32,179 nt of DNA from Lysobacterales bacterium (GCA_017302035.1 JAFLEA010000028.1:1-32179), one strand, 5' to 3'. Shown: positions 6,358-14,339, numbered from the stretch's first letter. Made by a program: numbers and translations. The notes: generated by a model from the letters alone, not told the origin.

Positions 6358-6950
6358 CAATGGCGCTCAGCTTTCGCCACTTGCCGCCCGAGATCGAAGC
6401 CGCAAAGCAGACGCTTTCGGCTGCGTGCAAGGATGCAATGCCTACTCGACGCACTAGGCTAAATCGAGTGCTCTTGTACGTCTTGATCCTGGCGCTTGGC
6501 ACGCTGGTCGGCTCGATTCTTGTCTCGCTTGGCATCGTCTCGCCCATCGACAAGGAGTTTTGGCGTGCCGGCATGACAACCGTCGCCGTCCTTAGCGGCT
6601 TCATGATCACGACAATGATCTTTACCGGGAAGATCGAAGCTGCGAAGAGTCTGAGTGTCACAGAATTGCGCGAAGTCACGACCAAGGTTACGCATCTACT
6701 GCTGTACCAGTTTGGCACCCTCGGCAATCACTTGCTTTGTTTGTTTGCAATGTTCGTTGCGCCGTCACTCGCAACTCGCTGGCCTATCGCCGGCGACTCT
6801 ATCACCATCGCTTGCCTCTCGCTCTTCTTTGTTTCGATCATCCGCAGCATCTTTGTGCCAATGCAGATTATCGAGCTTCATCGCTTCACTCATGCGGCAT
6901 TGCTCCGTGATAAGCGAGACGAAGCGAAGAAAGATGCTGAGAAGATGTAG
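6354..6950 (+). CDS. Four-helix membrane protein of the SPARTA operon, unknown function
   Basis: This 198-residue protein has a soluble N-terminus (about 1-38), four predicted membrane helices (about 39-61, 72-91, 114-138, 149-172) and a charged C-terminal helix rich in Lys, Glu and Asp. It starts in an ATGA overlap with the preceding gene. The TIR-APAZ start lies 18 bases after its stop. No family is recognised. Small multi-helix membrane proteins paired with a soluble partner are common effectors in bacterial anti-phage systems, so it could be a membrane-damaging effector controlled by the 314-aa protein. It has no motif that proves this. Confidence 0.75.
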   Translation: MTMALSFRHLPPEIEAAKQTLSAACKDAMPTRRTRLNRVLLYVLILALGTLVGSILVSLGIVSPIDKEFWRAGMTTVAVLSGFMITTMIFTGKIEAAKSLSVTELREVTTKVTHLLLYQFGTLGNHLLCLFAMFVAPSLATRWPIAGDSITIACLSLFFVSIIRSIFVPMQIIELHRFTHAALLRDKRDEAKKDAEKM

Positions 6951-6968
6951 ACACCACGCCAAAATGCA

Positions 6969-8345
6969 ATGACGTCAGCAGAGAATAGAACGGCGATCTT
7001 CATATCGCACGCGACGCCGGAAGACAACGCATTTGTGCGGTGGCTGGGAGCCAAGTTGACTGCGCTTGGCTACGAAGTTTGGGCGGATTTGTTCGCTCTG
7101 CGGGGTGGCTCCGACTGGTCTAGGAAACTAGAAGATGCTCTACGCCACCGCGCGATAAAGATGCTACTCGTCTGCACACCGGACGGCTTGGAGAAACAAG
7201 GCGTCCGCAACGAGATTGAGATTGCGACGGCAGTTGGAAAGTCGATCTCCGATCCGGAATTCATCATTCCGCTTCGTTTAAGCGCCTACGACGCTCCCTT
7301 TCGCATCGCGCATCTTCAATACATTGATTTTTCGCACGGATGGGCTGCCGGATTTCTTGAGCTTTCCGATCTCCTAACCTCGAACACTGCCATTCCACGA
7401 TCTAGCACGGGAACTGCATTAGACGAATGGCTGGCTGATCAAACCGATGGCGCGGCGAAACTGATCGATCGCGCTGAGTCTCTCATCTCGAATTGGCTTC
7501 GGATCAAATCGATTCCTCAGACGCTCTACTACTGCGAACCGCCCTTCGGCTTCGACCTTCAACGGTTCCAGATGCGCGATATCGAGGCTTATCCTCTCAT
7601 CCCGTTTAAAGGTGGAGTGCTCACCTTCGCCTCTCCAAACGATGCCGGCGAACTGCGCTCAGGCGTTCCGGCAAAAATCGTTGCAGAAATTTCGCTCTCG
7701 AAGTTCCAAGCCGAAGGATGGCCGGATGAAGGAATTGAGAAGTACGTCGCGAGCCGTCATTTCTCTGATCTCGGCAATCAAGCGTTCGACCTTTATATGC
7801 ACCGACTTGGAATGTCGGCGTTCGTTAATCAAAAAGGTCGAAACGCTTGGTGGACGAACATCAAGCTTGCACCAAAGACAAGAGTCTCTTTCGATTGGCT
7901 ATATACGAAAGGCTCGCGAAAGATCATGGGCCAATCTGGAAAGCGTGGCGTCTTTTGGCATTACGGACTGAACGCCCAGGTTCGTGACTACCCGAAGCCG
8001 CACATCCGTTTATCGCCTCGCTTACTGTTCTCTGAAAACGGATTAGACATTATCGGCGACCCGAAAAAGTCTCATCGCCTCCGAAGATCATTCGCTGCAA
8101 GTTGGAGAAACGCGCGCTGGAGAGACATGCTTCTTGCCTATCTCTGGTGGACCTCCGGCGGCATGAGCGAGATCGCTCTTCCGGTGTCTTCGACGGAAAG
8201 TATCGTCGCTGCACTTCCGCCGTTCTCGCCGGTCGCAAAGTTCGGCACGCAGGAAAGCGGAGATGCTGAAATCGTCGACGATGACGACCCAGATATCGAC
8301 TACGGCGCATGGTATGAAGATGAGGACGAAGGCAATGAACAATAG
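6969..8345 (+). CDS. TIR-APAZ protein of a SPARTA (short pAgo) defence system
   Basis: This 458-residue protein has an N-terminal TIR domain (about 8-140: AIFISHATPEDNAFV, YEVWADLFALRGG, LVCTPDGLEKQGVRNEIEIA). Glu82, in the RNEIE motif, sits where TIR NADases have their catalytic Glu. The APAZ region (about 165-420), specific to short-Argonaute partners, shows VFWHYGLNAQVRDYPKPHIR, then LRRSFAASWRNARWRD. The last 22 residues are strongly acidic. In characterised SPARTA systems the TIR-APAZ/pAgo pair binds guide RNA and target DNA, assembles into oligomers and depletes NAD+, killing or arresting the infected or plasmid-bearing cell. The gene overlaps the pAgo start by 11 bases. No clear Shine-Dalgarno precedes the start, so translation may couple to the upstream gene. 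Confidence 0.92.
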   Translation: MTSAENRTAIFISHATPEDNAFVRWLGAKLTALGYEVWADLFALRGGSDWSRKLEDALRHRAIKMLLVCTPDGLEKQGVRNEIEIATAVGKSISDPEFIIPLRLSAYDAPFRIAHLQYIDFSHGWAAGFLELSDLLTSNTAIPRSSTGTALDEWLADQTDGAAKLIDRAESLISNWLRIKSIPQTLYYCEPPFGFDLQRFQMRDIEAYPLIPFKGGVLTFASPNDAGELRSGVPAKIVAEISLSKFQAEGWPDEGIEKYVASRHFSDLGNQAFDLYMHRLGMSAFVNQKGRNAWWTNIKLAPKTRVSFDWLYTKGSRKIMGQSGKRGVFWHYGLNAQVRDYPKPHIRLSPRLLFSENGLDIIGDPKKSHRLRRSFAASWRNARWRDMLLAYLWWTSGGMSEIALPVSSTESIVAALPPFSPVAKFGTQESGDAEIVDDDDPDIDYGAWYEDEDEGNEQ

Positions 8346-9894
8346 ACGCCTTGCGTTCGATCTACTGCATATTGAAGAGCCGGAGCTTGAATTTCGCTTC
8401 GGTCAAAGGGTGACGTATCCGCGAGATGGCCTCTATCTGTTCGGGCCGGTAGATGCCGGCGAAATTCCTCGCTCCATCCGTTACGGCTTTATCGGAACTC
8501 CGCAATCCTTCGAGTGCTTTCAGGAGTGGGCGTCCAGCGTCTCGGCCTATATTCCAATACCGCCAAAAGGTCGCGCGTCCAAGGAAAACGCCCCTCACCA
8601 TGTCCCGTTCCCCGGCTTCGCCGAGGCATTCTTTTCGCACTGGTCGGCGACGCCTGCATGTGCGATTCGGGACTTGTCCGAAGATGATTTGAGACGCAAA
8701 GCGCACATTGGCAACAGGCACGAAGCGATTAAGGAGCTAGTCGACACATACGTCGATAGGCTAATTTCTGAGACGAAGCGACTCGAAGACCCTCCGCAAT
8801 TCTGGTATGTCGTTATCCCTGAGTTCGTTTACGAGCTTGGTCGGCCGCAGTCGACAGTGGCGAAGGCGGACCGGGTTGAGGGAAAAATCCTCTTGAGCGA
8901 AAAGCAAGCATCGAAGCTTACCTATCAATCATCTCTCTTCGCCCAGGACGAGAAGGATGCTGAGGTCTATCAGTATGAAAAGAACTTTCGGCGCCAGCTA
9001 AAAGCTCGTTTGCTCGACCACAAGATCGTCACTCAGATTGTTCGTGAAACGACATTGGCGCCCGCAAGGTTCCTGAAAGCTGGAACAGATCAGCCGAAAC
9101 GCAGAGTCGAAGACCCGGCTACCATTGCATGGAAGCTATCGACAGGCTCCTATTACAAATCTGGCGGCAGACCGTGGCAGCTAGCAGGCGTGAGGCCCGG
9201 AGTTTGCTATGTGGGACTGGTCTATAAGCAGCAGCCTTCGCATGAAGACCAACGCTATGCCTGCTGCGCGGCTCAGATGTTCTTGTCGGATGGTGAAGGG
9301 GTTGTCTTTCGCGGTGCGCTTGGCCCTTGGTACAACCCTGAGACGAAGCAGTATCACTTGGATGCCGATGCGGCTTATCGATTGGCGACGACTGTCATTG
9401 CAGAGTACAAAAGCCAACACGGACAAGAACCTACTGAGCTTTTCATACACGCACAGTCGCGTTTCGATAACGACGAGTGGGACGGGTTCGCGAGAGCTTG
9501 CAGCAATGCGACGAATCCCGTCGGCGTCCAGATCGCAGATGCGTGGGATGATCTGAAGCTATTCCGACCAGGTGAGTATCCAGTAATCCGGGGAACCGCA
9601 CTCGTGGTCAGCGAGCGCGCGGGCTACCTATGGACATCCGGTTTCGTTCCACGCTTGGACACGTACATGGGGCCGGATACACCCAACCCGTTGCATATCA
9701 CCATTCGACGGGGCGAAGCGCGGATTCAAACCGTCATGGCAGACGTGCTCGCGCTGAGCAAGGTCAACTTCAATAGCTGCCTGTTCAATGACCGCTTCCC
9801 GGTCACGCTTCGATTCGCGAATGCTATCGGCGAGATTCTCGTCGCCGCACCGCTTCAATCCGAGCCGATGCTGCCCTTCAAGCACTACATCTGA
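8335..9894 (+). CDS. Short prokaryotic Argonaute (MID-PIWI) of SPARTA, catalytically inactive
   Basis: This 519-residue protein has MID and PIWI domains only, with no PAZ. The MID region has the short-pAgo nucleic-acid-binding pattern around DHKIVTQIVRETTL (about 228-241) and AWKLSTGSYYKSGGRPWQL (265-283). The PIWI domain follows from CYVGLVYKQ (291-299) to the family-typical C-terminal end. The first catalytic Asp of active Argonautes is absent (GLVYK), and no DEDX tetrad is evident. This agrees with short pAgos that sense guide-target duplexes rather than cut them. The ATG at 8335 lies inside the end of the TIR-APAZ gene. The gene is last in the operon and converges on the xre-like gene with a 9-base gap. 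Confidence 0.92.
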   Translation: MNNRRLAFDLLHIEEPELEFRFGQRVTYPRDGLYLFGPVDAGEIPRSIRYGFIGTPQSFECFQEWASSVSAYIPIPPKGRASKENAPHHVPFPGFAEAFFSHWSATPACAIRDLSEDDLRRKAHIGNRHEAIKELVDTYVDRLISETKRLEDPPQFWYVVIPEFVYELGRPQSTVAKADRVEGKILLSEKQASKLTYQSSLFAQDEKDAEVYQYEKNFRRQLKARLLDHKIVTQIVRETTLAPARFLKAGTDQPKRRVEDPATIAWKLSTGSYYKSGGRPWQLAGVRPGVCYVGLVYKQQPSHEDQRYACCAAQMFLSDGEGVVFRGALGPWYNPETKQYHLDADAAYRLATTVIAEYKSQHGQEPTELFIHAQSRFDNDEWDGFARACSNATNPVGVQIADAWDDLKLFRPGEYPVIRGTALVVSERAGYLWTSGFVPRLDTYMGPDTPNPLHITIRRGEARIQTVMADVLALSKVNFNSCLFNDRFPVTLRFANAIGEILVAAPLQSEPMLPFKHYI

Positions 9895-9903
9895 GAGCTT
9901 GAG

Positions 9904-10197
9904 CTATCTAGATGGGAGTCGTCTAGAAGCCTTCTTCGCGCTGATCGCGGGACGACGAAGCCTTAAATTTAAGAATTCGGTGAGGATGTCTACAGGGTTC
10001 ACTCGCAACGCTTCCGCGAACTCGACAAGCTCGACTACATCAATCCGACGTTCGCCGCGCTCACATTTTGAGACAAAAGTTTGCGTGTTCCCCAATCTCT
10101 CGGCCAATTCAATCTGAGTTACACGCTGCCTCTGCCTCACAGTGCGCAACACTGTGAGCAGAAGTTGATAGTCAGCGTTGTGCGTTGACTGGCCCAT
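9904..10197 (-). CDS. Xre/Cro-family helix-turn-helix regulator
   Basis: This 97-residue protein consists mostly of one HTH_3 domain (about 11-73; RQRVTQIELAERLGNTQTFVSKCERGERR carries the two helices) plus a basic tail. The start is taken as the ATG at 10197; a TTG at 10224 would add nine residues. It converges on the Argonaute gene and diverges from the zinc-ribbon gene. An operator-like palindrome lies in the shared upstream region. It probably represses itself and perhaps the neighbouring gene; control of the SPARTA operon is possible but the operon promoter is 4.8 kb away. Confidence 0.85.
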   Translation of the reverse strand: MGQSTHNADYQLLLTVLRTVRQRQRVTQIELAERLGNTQTFVSKCERGERRIDVVELVEFAEALRVNPVDILTEFLNLRLRRPAISAKKASRRLPSR

Positions 10198-10239
10198 GCC
10201 GCCACTTCGAGGAGATAGCGGCAAACTACGACCAGTTGC

Positions 10240-10260
10240 GGACTAGTCCAAAATGGACTA
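10240..10260. promoter_or_regulatory. Operator-like palindromes between the xre-like gene and zinc-ribbon gene
   Basis: TAGTCCA (10244-10250) and TGGACTA (10254-10260) form a perfect 7-bp inverted repeat around AAA. It overlaps a second palindrome, GGACTAGTCC (10240-10249). The half-site GGACTA thus appears twice in direct orientation 15 bases apart and once inverted. Its position in the divergent intergenic region of an Xre gene suggests the regulator's operator. A T6 run follows at 10261, so a weak intrinsic terminator is an alternative reading. Confidence 0.5.
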
Positions 10261-10289
10261 TTTTTTCCCGGAACTACTGGGGGCTACTT

Positions 10290-10727
10290 ATGGCTATGAC
10301 AGGATGCAAGGATTGCGGTGGGACTGTTTCGACAAACGCCAGAACATGTCCTCACTGTGGGCTGAAACTTAAGCCTCTTATCACTGGGCCACGAATTCTG
10401 ATTTTTTTCGTTGCGGTGATCCTTACGCTCATGGCCTTCTCTAGCCATCTAGCAAAGAAGGAGGAAGCAAGGCGACAGGCAGAAACAGAACGGGTGCTAC
10501 GTAACCTCCAGAATGCTATCGATAGAAGCGACGAAAGCATCCAAGATAGCGTGGTAAGGGATGCGCTAAAGCAGTATGACATTGCCGTTCGTCAAGGCGA
10601 TCCCATGCAAATTTGCGTACAAGCAGGGTTTGTTACCGCCGCCTACCTGCAAGCACACGATGAGGAAAATTATCGCAAGTTCAAGGAGTATCAGAGGGTG
10701 CGGTGCAAGATAGCCGGCCTTCAATAG
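10290..10727 (+). CDS. Zinc-ribbon membrane protein, unknown function
   Basis: This 145-residue protein has an N-terminal zinc ribbon with two CxxC pairs (Cys6/Cys9 and Cys20/Cys23, in GCKDCGG and TCPHCG). One membrane helix follows (about 34-52), then a charged, probably coiled-coil stretch and a C-terminal helical domain of about 70 residues. The start at 10290 is chosen because the ribbon begins there and a G-rich site lies 7-8 bases upstream. It diverges from the xre-like gene. Similar proteins occur in phages and bacterial accessory regions, but no role can be assigned. Confidence 0.75.
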   Translation: MAMTGCKDCGGTVSTNARTCPHCGLKLKPLITGPRILIFFVAVILTLMAFSSHLAKKEEARRQAETERVLRNLQNAIDRSDESIQDSVVRDALKQYDIAVRQGDPMQICVQAGFVTAAYLQAHDEENYRKFKEYQRVRCKIAGLQ

Positions 10728-10929
10728 CTAGGGGCTGCCCAAGCAACAGCAAAATTGTCCAAAACCGCGCTCGGCGCGACCCCCGGTACACGTTCGAGGC
10801 CGGGAGGGACCCACTCTCAATAGAGTGCCTTCGATAAACAGCGACGCGCTGTAACGCGCTACAAGCCCCGTTTAGGCACGAGACGCGGGGTAGGCGCACC
10901 CGCCCCACGCTCGCCCCACACAACGCCAC
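10728..10929. other. Noncoding gap with several small stem-loops
   Basis: These 202 bases have no convincing gene. They contain a perfect hairpin CACTCT-CAAT-AGAGTG (10812-10827) and GC-rich imperfect inverted repeats around 10842-10862 and 10868-10892. They separate the plus-strand zinc-ribbon gene from the minus-strand coiled-coil gene, so some of these may be terminators. No T run supports a specific one. Confidence 0.35.
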
Positions 10930-11514
10930 TCAGCGCGCAAGAGGGGTGCCCAGCAGGCCATCCGTGATCCGGTGCAGGATTGCTTCGCGCTCATTGCCCG
11001 GCAGCCGCAAGGGATCGGAGGGAAAGAGGGTCTCGGCAATGGCAAGTCTCGCATCGGTCCAACTCTGCCAGGACGATCCCTCGCGATGCGCAAGCGCACA
11101 GTTGGTCAACTCGTCGCGGAGACGCCCGGCTAGTTCGGCTACAGCAGCCTTCCCGACTTCGCGAAGGTGAAGCTCTTCGAGACGGCGAAGCGCGCCGTAT
11201 CGTTCCCGTTTTGCTGCCTCTGCCGATGCACGCTCCGCTTCCAGACGCGAGATCATCGCGTCGAGATCTTCCTTTCTCTGAATCAGTTCAGCGACGTTGC
11301 GATCATGCGGCCGCAGCTTGGCGTATGCCTCGTCGCTGTGTGCCGCCATCGCCACGAGTTCGGAGCGCACAGTGTCAAGGCGTTCGAGGTCGGCTTCGAG
11401 TTCGGTGCGTTCCGGGTAGAACGAATCGAGTCGGCCAGCGACACGGGCGAGATCGCCATCGATCTGCACGATGTACGCCTGCTGCGATTGAATCTGCTTA
11501 ACATAGTCACTCAT
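10930..11514 (-). CDS. Coiled-coil protein, unknown function
   Basis: This 194-residue protein is strongly charged, with long heptad-like helical stretches between about residues 8 and 135 (SQQAYIVQIDGDLARVAGRL, then EADLERLDTVRSELVAM and LIQRKEDLDAMISRLEAERA). A globular-looking C-terminal end follows. The ATG at 11514 is preferred over a longer frame because GGAG lies about 10 bases upstream and the coiled coil begins directly. It lies downstream of the repeat cluster and the RepA-like gene, on the same strand. It may act in replication, partition or mobilisation of the island; no family is recognised. Confidence 0.7.
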   Translation of the reverse strand: MSDYVKQIQSQQAYIVQIDGDLARVAGRLDSFYPERTELEADLERLDTVRSELVAMAAHSDEAYAKLRPHDRNVAELIQRKEDLDAMISRLEAERASAEAAKRERYGALRRLEELHLREVGKAAVAELAGRLRDELTNCALAHREGSSWQSWTDARLAIAETLFPSDPLRLPGNEREAILHRITDGLLGTPLAR

Positions 11515-11589
11515 TGGTCTGTCTCCATGCGGGCCGGTGGTGTGTCGGCCTGACCAGCGCCCTTGCCCGGTCACGCCCTACAGGGGATG

Positions 11590-11793
11590 GCCGGCAAACG
11601 TGCCAATCCCCCCGTAGGGGGAGCGATTTGCCGGACATCTTTCCCCTTGCGAATCAATGAGTTATGTCCGGCAAAATCGTTGCCTGTGTGCCGGACATAG
11701 ACTCCAATGGAATCAATGGCTTATGGCCGGCAACTTGGCTGCCAGACACGTGCCGGACTGCCCGTTGCCGGGCATCAGCCGGACATGCCGGCA
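11590..11793. repeat. Iteron-like repeat cluster, probable replication origin of the island
   Basis: An 11-bp motif TTGCCGGACAT recurs in both orientations over about 200 bp. Copies are exact at 11628-11638 and, inverted, 11664-11674; near-exact at 11689-11698, 11723-11733 (inverted) and 11765-11775; and partial at 11590-11598, 11751-11758, 11778-11786 and 11785-11793. Two copies sit in a longer 23-bp direct repeat beginning AATCAATG (11652-11674 and 11711-11733, 59 bp apart). The cluster lies just downstream of the RepA-like gene and runs into its last codons. This is the expected layout for a Rep-bound origin; function is inferred. Confidence 0.6.
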
Positions 11794-13040
11794 CGATTGG
11801 CGGGCTGCCGGCCAGGCGTTCCGGGTCGCGACTCGAACTCCCCGGCACTGGCGGACAACACTTCCGCCGGCCGGTTGCGAGCGTCGACACCAGGCACAAG
11901 CGCAAGCTCACCGGTTGCCAGTAGCGATGCGATTAGCGAGCGCATACGCTTTTCAGCGACACCTAGTCGCCCGCCCTTACCCCCGTGCGCTTCGATAAAG
12001 GCATTCTTCGTGAAGCGCCTCCCCTCAGTCTCAGAATCTCTCACCGCCTCGACGATCAGGCCGACATCGGCATGGAAAGCCGCATCGCCGGCAAGCGCAA
12101 GCGATACAGGCGCCAGCACGCCGCCAGCGAGGCGCTCAAGCCATTGCGGTGCGCGGGGAGGCGCGTAGTTCGATTTGGTCACGTCGAAGCGTACAAAGCG
12201 CCGGGTATCGTCCGCGCTCAAACCGTAGTCCGGCGCCTCGTCGACCGTCATGCTCCGCAACTGCGCTTGCCACCGCACACCATCCGTCAACGCGGAACTG
12301 CCGCGCGCTGCTGCCTGACTTCCGTCGCCCGCACGGATGGCACCCTTGTTCGCGTGGTGAACCGCAAGCACGGTCGCGCCGGTCGCCTTCCTCAGCGTTT
12401 CGAGCATCTCGACAACCCGCGTTGCGTCTTCCGCGCTGTTCTCTTCACCGCCACTGAACCGCGACAGGGGGTCGAGCACGATCAGCCGAAGATCGGGGAT
12501 GTCGCAAAGCCAATTGCAGAGTTGCTCGAAAAATGCAGTGCGGGCAAGTGCGCGCGACTCCGAATCGCGTCGCAGTAGTCGACTATCCTCGCCAACGCGC
12601 GCGACAACATAGATGCGCCCCTGTGCGCTCGACACGACGTCCGATGCTTCGTCGTCAGACAAGAAATCGACCTCATGCCGCACGATGGGAACTAGTCGGC
12701 GATGCAACTCATCAAGATCGTCTTCGGCGGCAATGATCGCGACACTTCCCGGCTCTTCAATGGCTTGACCGATGAACTCGCGTTTAGTTGCCACCGCGAC
12801 CGCGAGCGAGAGCGTGAGAAAGCTCTTGCCAGTTCCTCCTGGCGCGATGATCAAACCGCAGATCGGATGCGGCAGCAAGCCAGCGACTAGGTATCGCCTT
12901 GGCTTCGGAGCGCATGCCAGCTTGATTGCTCCGCGCGCTGACTCGTGTGATGGCAACGGCGATGTCCGTCCATCTTCGAGTTGCTCGAAAGTCGTCTCGT
13001 GCGTCTTGGGTGTATAGACCGGACGAAGATAGTCGCTCAT
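11775..13040 (-). CDS. RepA-like AAA/RecA-fold replicative helicase
   Basis: This 421-residue protein has a RecA-type ATPase core of the RepA/AAA_25 family (plasmid RSF1010 RepA-like helicases). Walker A is APGGTGKS (66-73), Walker B LIVLD (186-190) within LRLIVLDPLSRFSGG, and a conserved VHHANKG (227-233) precedes the family-typical ARGSSALTDGVRW. The C-terminal 120 residues may hold a winged-helix DNA-binding part. It overlaps the upstream primase gene by 4 bases, so the two are co-translated and probably form the island's primase-helicase pair. The iteron-like cluster lies at and beyond its 3' end. Confidence 0.85.
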   Translation of the reverse strand: MSDYLRPVYTPKTHETTFEQLEDGRTSPLPSHESARGAIKLACAPKPRRYLVAGLLPHPICGLIIAPGGTGKSFLTLSLAVAVATKREFIGQAIEEPGSVAIIAAEDDLDELHRRLVPIVRHEVDFLSDDEASDVVSSAQGRIYVVARVGEDSRLLRRDSESRALARTAFFEQLCNWLCDIPDLRLIVLDPLSRFSGGEENSAEDATRVVEMLETLRKATGATVLAVHHANKGAIRAGDGSQAAARGSSALTDGVRWQAQLRSMTVDEAPDYGLSADDTRRFVRFDVTKSNYAPPRAPQWLERLAGGVLAPVSLALAGDAAFHADVGLIVEAVRDSETEGRRFTKNAFIEAHGGKGGRLGVAEKRMRSLIASLLATGELALVPGVDARNRPAEVLSASAGEFESRPGTPGRQPANRAGMSG

Positions 13041-14026
13041 GCGCGCTGCTCGTTCTGACGAATCGCGAATGAGATGCAGCGAATCCGATAGTCAAGGCGA
13101 CCGTGCCACTTCTCGCGCTGACCCAAGGCAGACATCCCGAAGATGCGCTCGATCTGCACGGCACTTTGCGCATAGAACGCGATCATGCCAATCAAGGCTT
13201 GATCAGCGCGCGAATGATCGCCGTCGAAGTAGCTCAGATTACCCTTGTCGAAAAGAGCATTGAACTTGTGTCGATTGTTCGCACGCCTGCAGATCGAGAT
13301 GATGTGCTGATCAGGAAGCTCGGCCTTCCCCGCCATTCGGGGATATGGGATGTCTTCGACAGATTCCGGCAGGCCGACCGAACTAAGCGAGGAACGATCC
13401 GCCGTCTCACCGATAGCGGTTTCTATGTCGCTGAGAACGAGACCGCCATTGGCGACCTCGTTCCCGCAGCCGGGGAACTTGTCGAAGGTCAGGCTAATGA
13501 ACCTCTTCGACGAGTACCTTTCGATCAGCAGGCCTTGATAGCTGCGGCGACCGAAGTTCGGATAAGCCTCTTCGGCGTTCTTCTCGCTCAAGAAGAGATG
13601 GACGCCTTCTCCCGACGATGAAACCTCCGCGAAGGAAGTCGACATCTTGATCCAGTCGAGCATGGCCGGATGCCATCCATCAAACGGGTCGAGCGCGTGA
13701 TCGAAGTCAACGCAGATGATGTCGCTCTTTCCGCCAAGGATGATGCCGATACCAATGGCCTGCGGGTTCTTCTCGAACGCACGGAGTGCCTTTTCGATGT
13801 CGCGAACCCCGTACTCAGGAACCGGCGGAATAAAGTTGCCCGTGGTCGGCGATGCTAGGCGCTTCGCAAGGCGCCCATTACGTGCCTCGGCAATCGAGAG
13901 GCCGAAGGCGACCCGATGACTCAGAAAAGTTGGGGGAATGGTGGCGGGCATAACGAAGCGGGCGCGGCGCTCGGCGCTCAGTGCGGCCACTTGATCTTGT
14001 GAGACAGGCGCAATAGGGTCATGCAT
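13037..14026 (-). CDS. PrimPol-type (AEP superfamily) primase
   Basis: This 329-residue protein has the archaeo-eukaryotic primase motifs in order: the metal-binding Asp pair in CVDFDHALD (Asp107, Asp109), SSSGEGVHLFL (Ser138 to His143) and RFISLT (175-180). A C-terminal helical bundle (DHSRADQALIGMIAFYAQ to RLDYRIRCISFAI) follows, as in phage NrS-1-type primase-polymerases, which lie next to or are fused with a helicase. It would synthesise primers or short DNA for replication of the excised island. The start ATG at 14026 is followed by HDPIAP; the stop overlaps the helicase start. The AEP assignment is from motifs only. Confidence 0.8.
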   Translation of the reverse strand: MHDPIAPVSQDQVAALSAERRARFVMPATIPPTFLSHRVAFGLSIAEARNGRLAKRLASPTTGNFIPPVPEYGVRDIEKALRAFEKNPQAIGIGIILGGKSDIICVDFDHALDPFDGWHPAMLDWIKMSTSFAEVSSSGEGVHLFLSEKNAEEAYPNFGRRSYQGLLIERYSSKRFISLTFDKFPGCGNEVANGGLVLSDIETAIGETADRSSLSSVGLPESVEDIPYPRMAGKAELPDQHIISICRRANNRHKFNALFDKGNLSYFDGDHSRADQALIGMIAFYAQSAVQIERIFGMSALGQREKWHGRLDYRIRCISFAIRQNEQRA

Positions 14027-14114
14027 AGCGACGGTCGCTCCCGTTGCTGGTGAGAAGTCCGGACAGAGGGAGGGCGGCGGTCAGATCGGGGTCCTGGCCG
14101 TCGCTCTTTTTCTT

Positions 14115-14339
14115 TCAGCGTGTCCGGCGGCCTGGCATTCCGGCACCCTCATGGATGCGAATCCATTCCTGCGCCGCCTGTGCGCTCACGAAGCGGCGCC
14201 TGCCATGCTTGAAGGTGCGTAGGGAACCGTTCGCAACTGCCTCATAGGCAGCAGTGCGAGTCAGGCCCGTTGCTTCGATGAACTCCGCGAGGGAGTAGCT
14301 AAGGCGCGTCGGCTCGCGATGAGCTGGCTTGTTTGACAT
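14115..14339 (-). CDS. AlpA/excisionase-type helix-turn-helix protein
   Basis: This 74-residue protein contains one MerR-like winged helix (about 14-61: YSLAEFIEATGLTRTAAYEAVANG then KHGRRRFVSAQAAQEWI), typical of HTH_17 excisionase and AlpA regulators. It lies between the primase and integrase genes on the same strand. In P4-like satellites AlpA activates integrase; in many ICEs such proteins are directionality factors for excision. Either role is plausible here. Confidence 0.85.
   Translation of the reverse strand: MSNKPAHREPTRLSYSLAEFIEATGLTRTAAYEAVANGSLRTFKHGRRRFVSAQAAQEWIRIHEGAGMPGRRTR

Noticed and set aside
8335-9894. Short Argonaute as an active nuclease
   Set aside because: The first catalytic Asp is missing (GLVYK) and no DEDX tetrad is evident; the partner TIR domain is the likely effector.
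11590-11793. Repeat cluster as a CRISPR array
   Set aside because: Repeats are short, in both orientations and unevenly spaced, and no cas gene is present; an iteron-type origin fits better.
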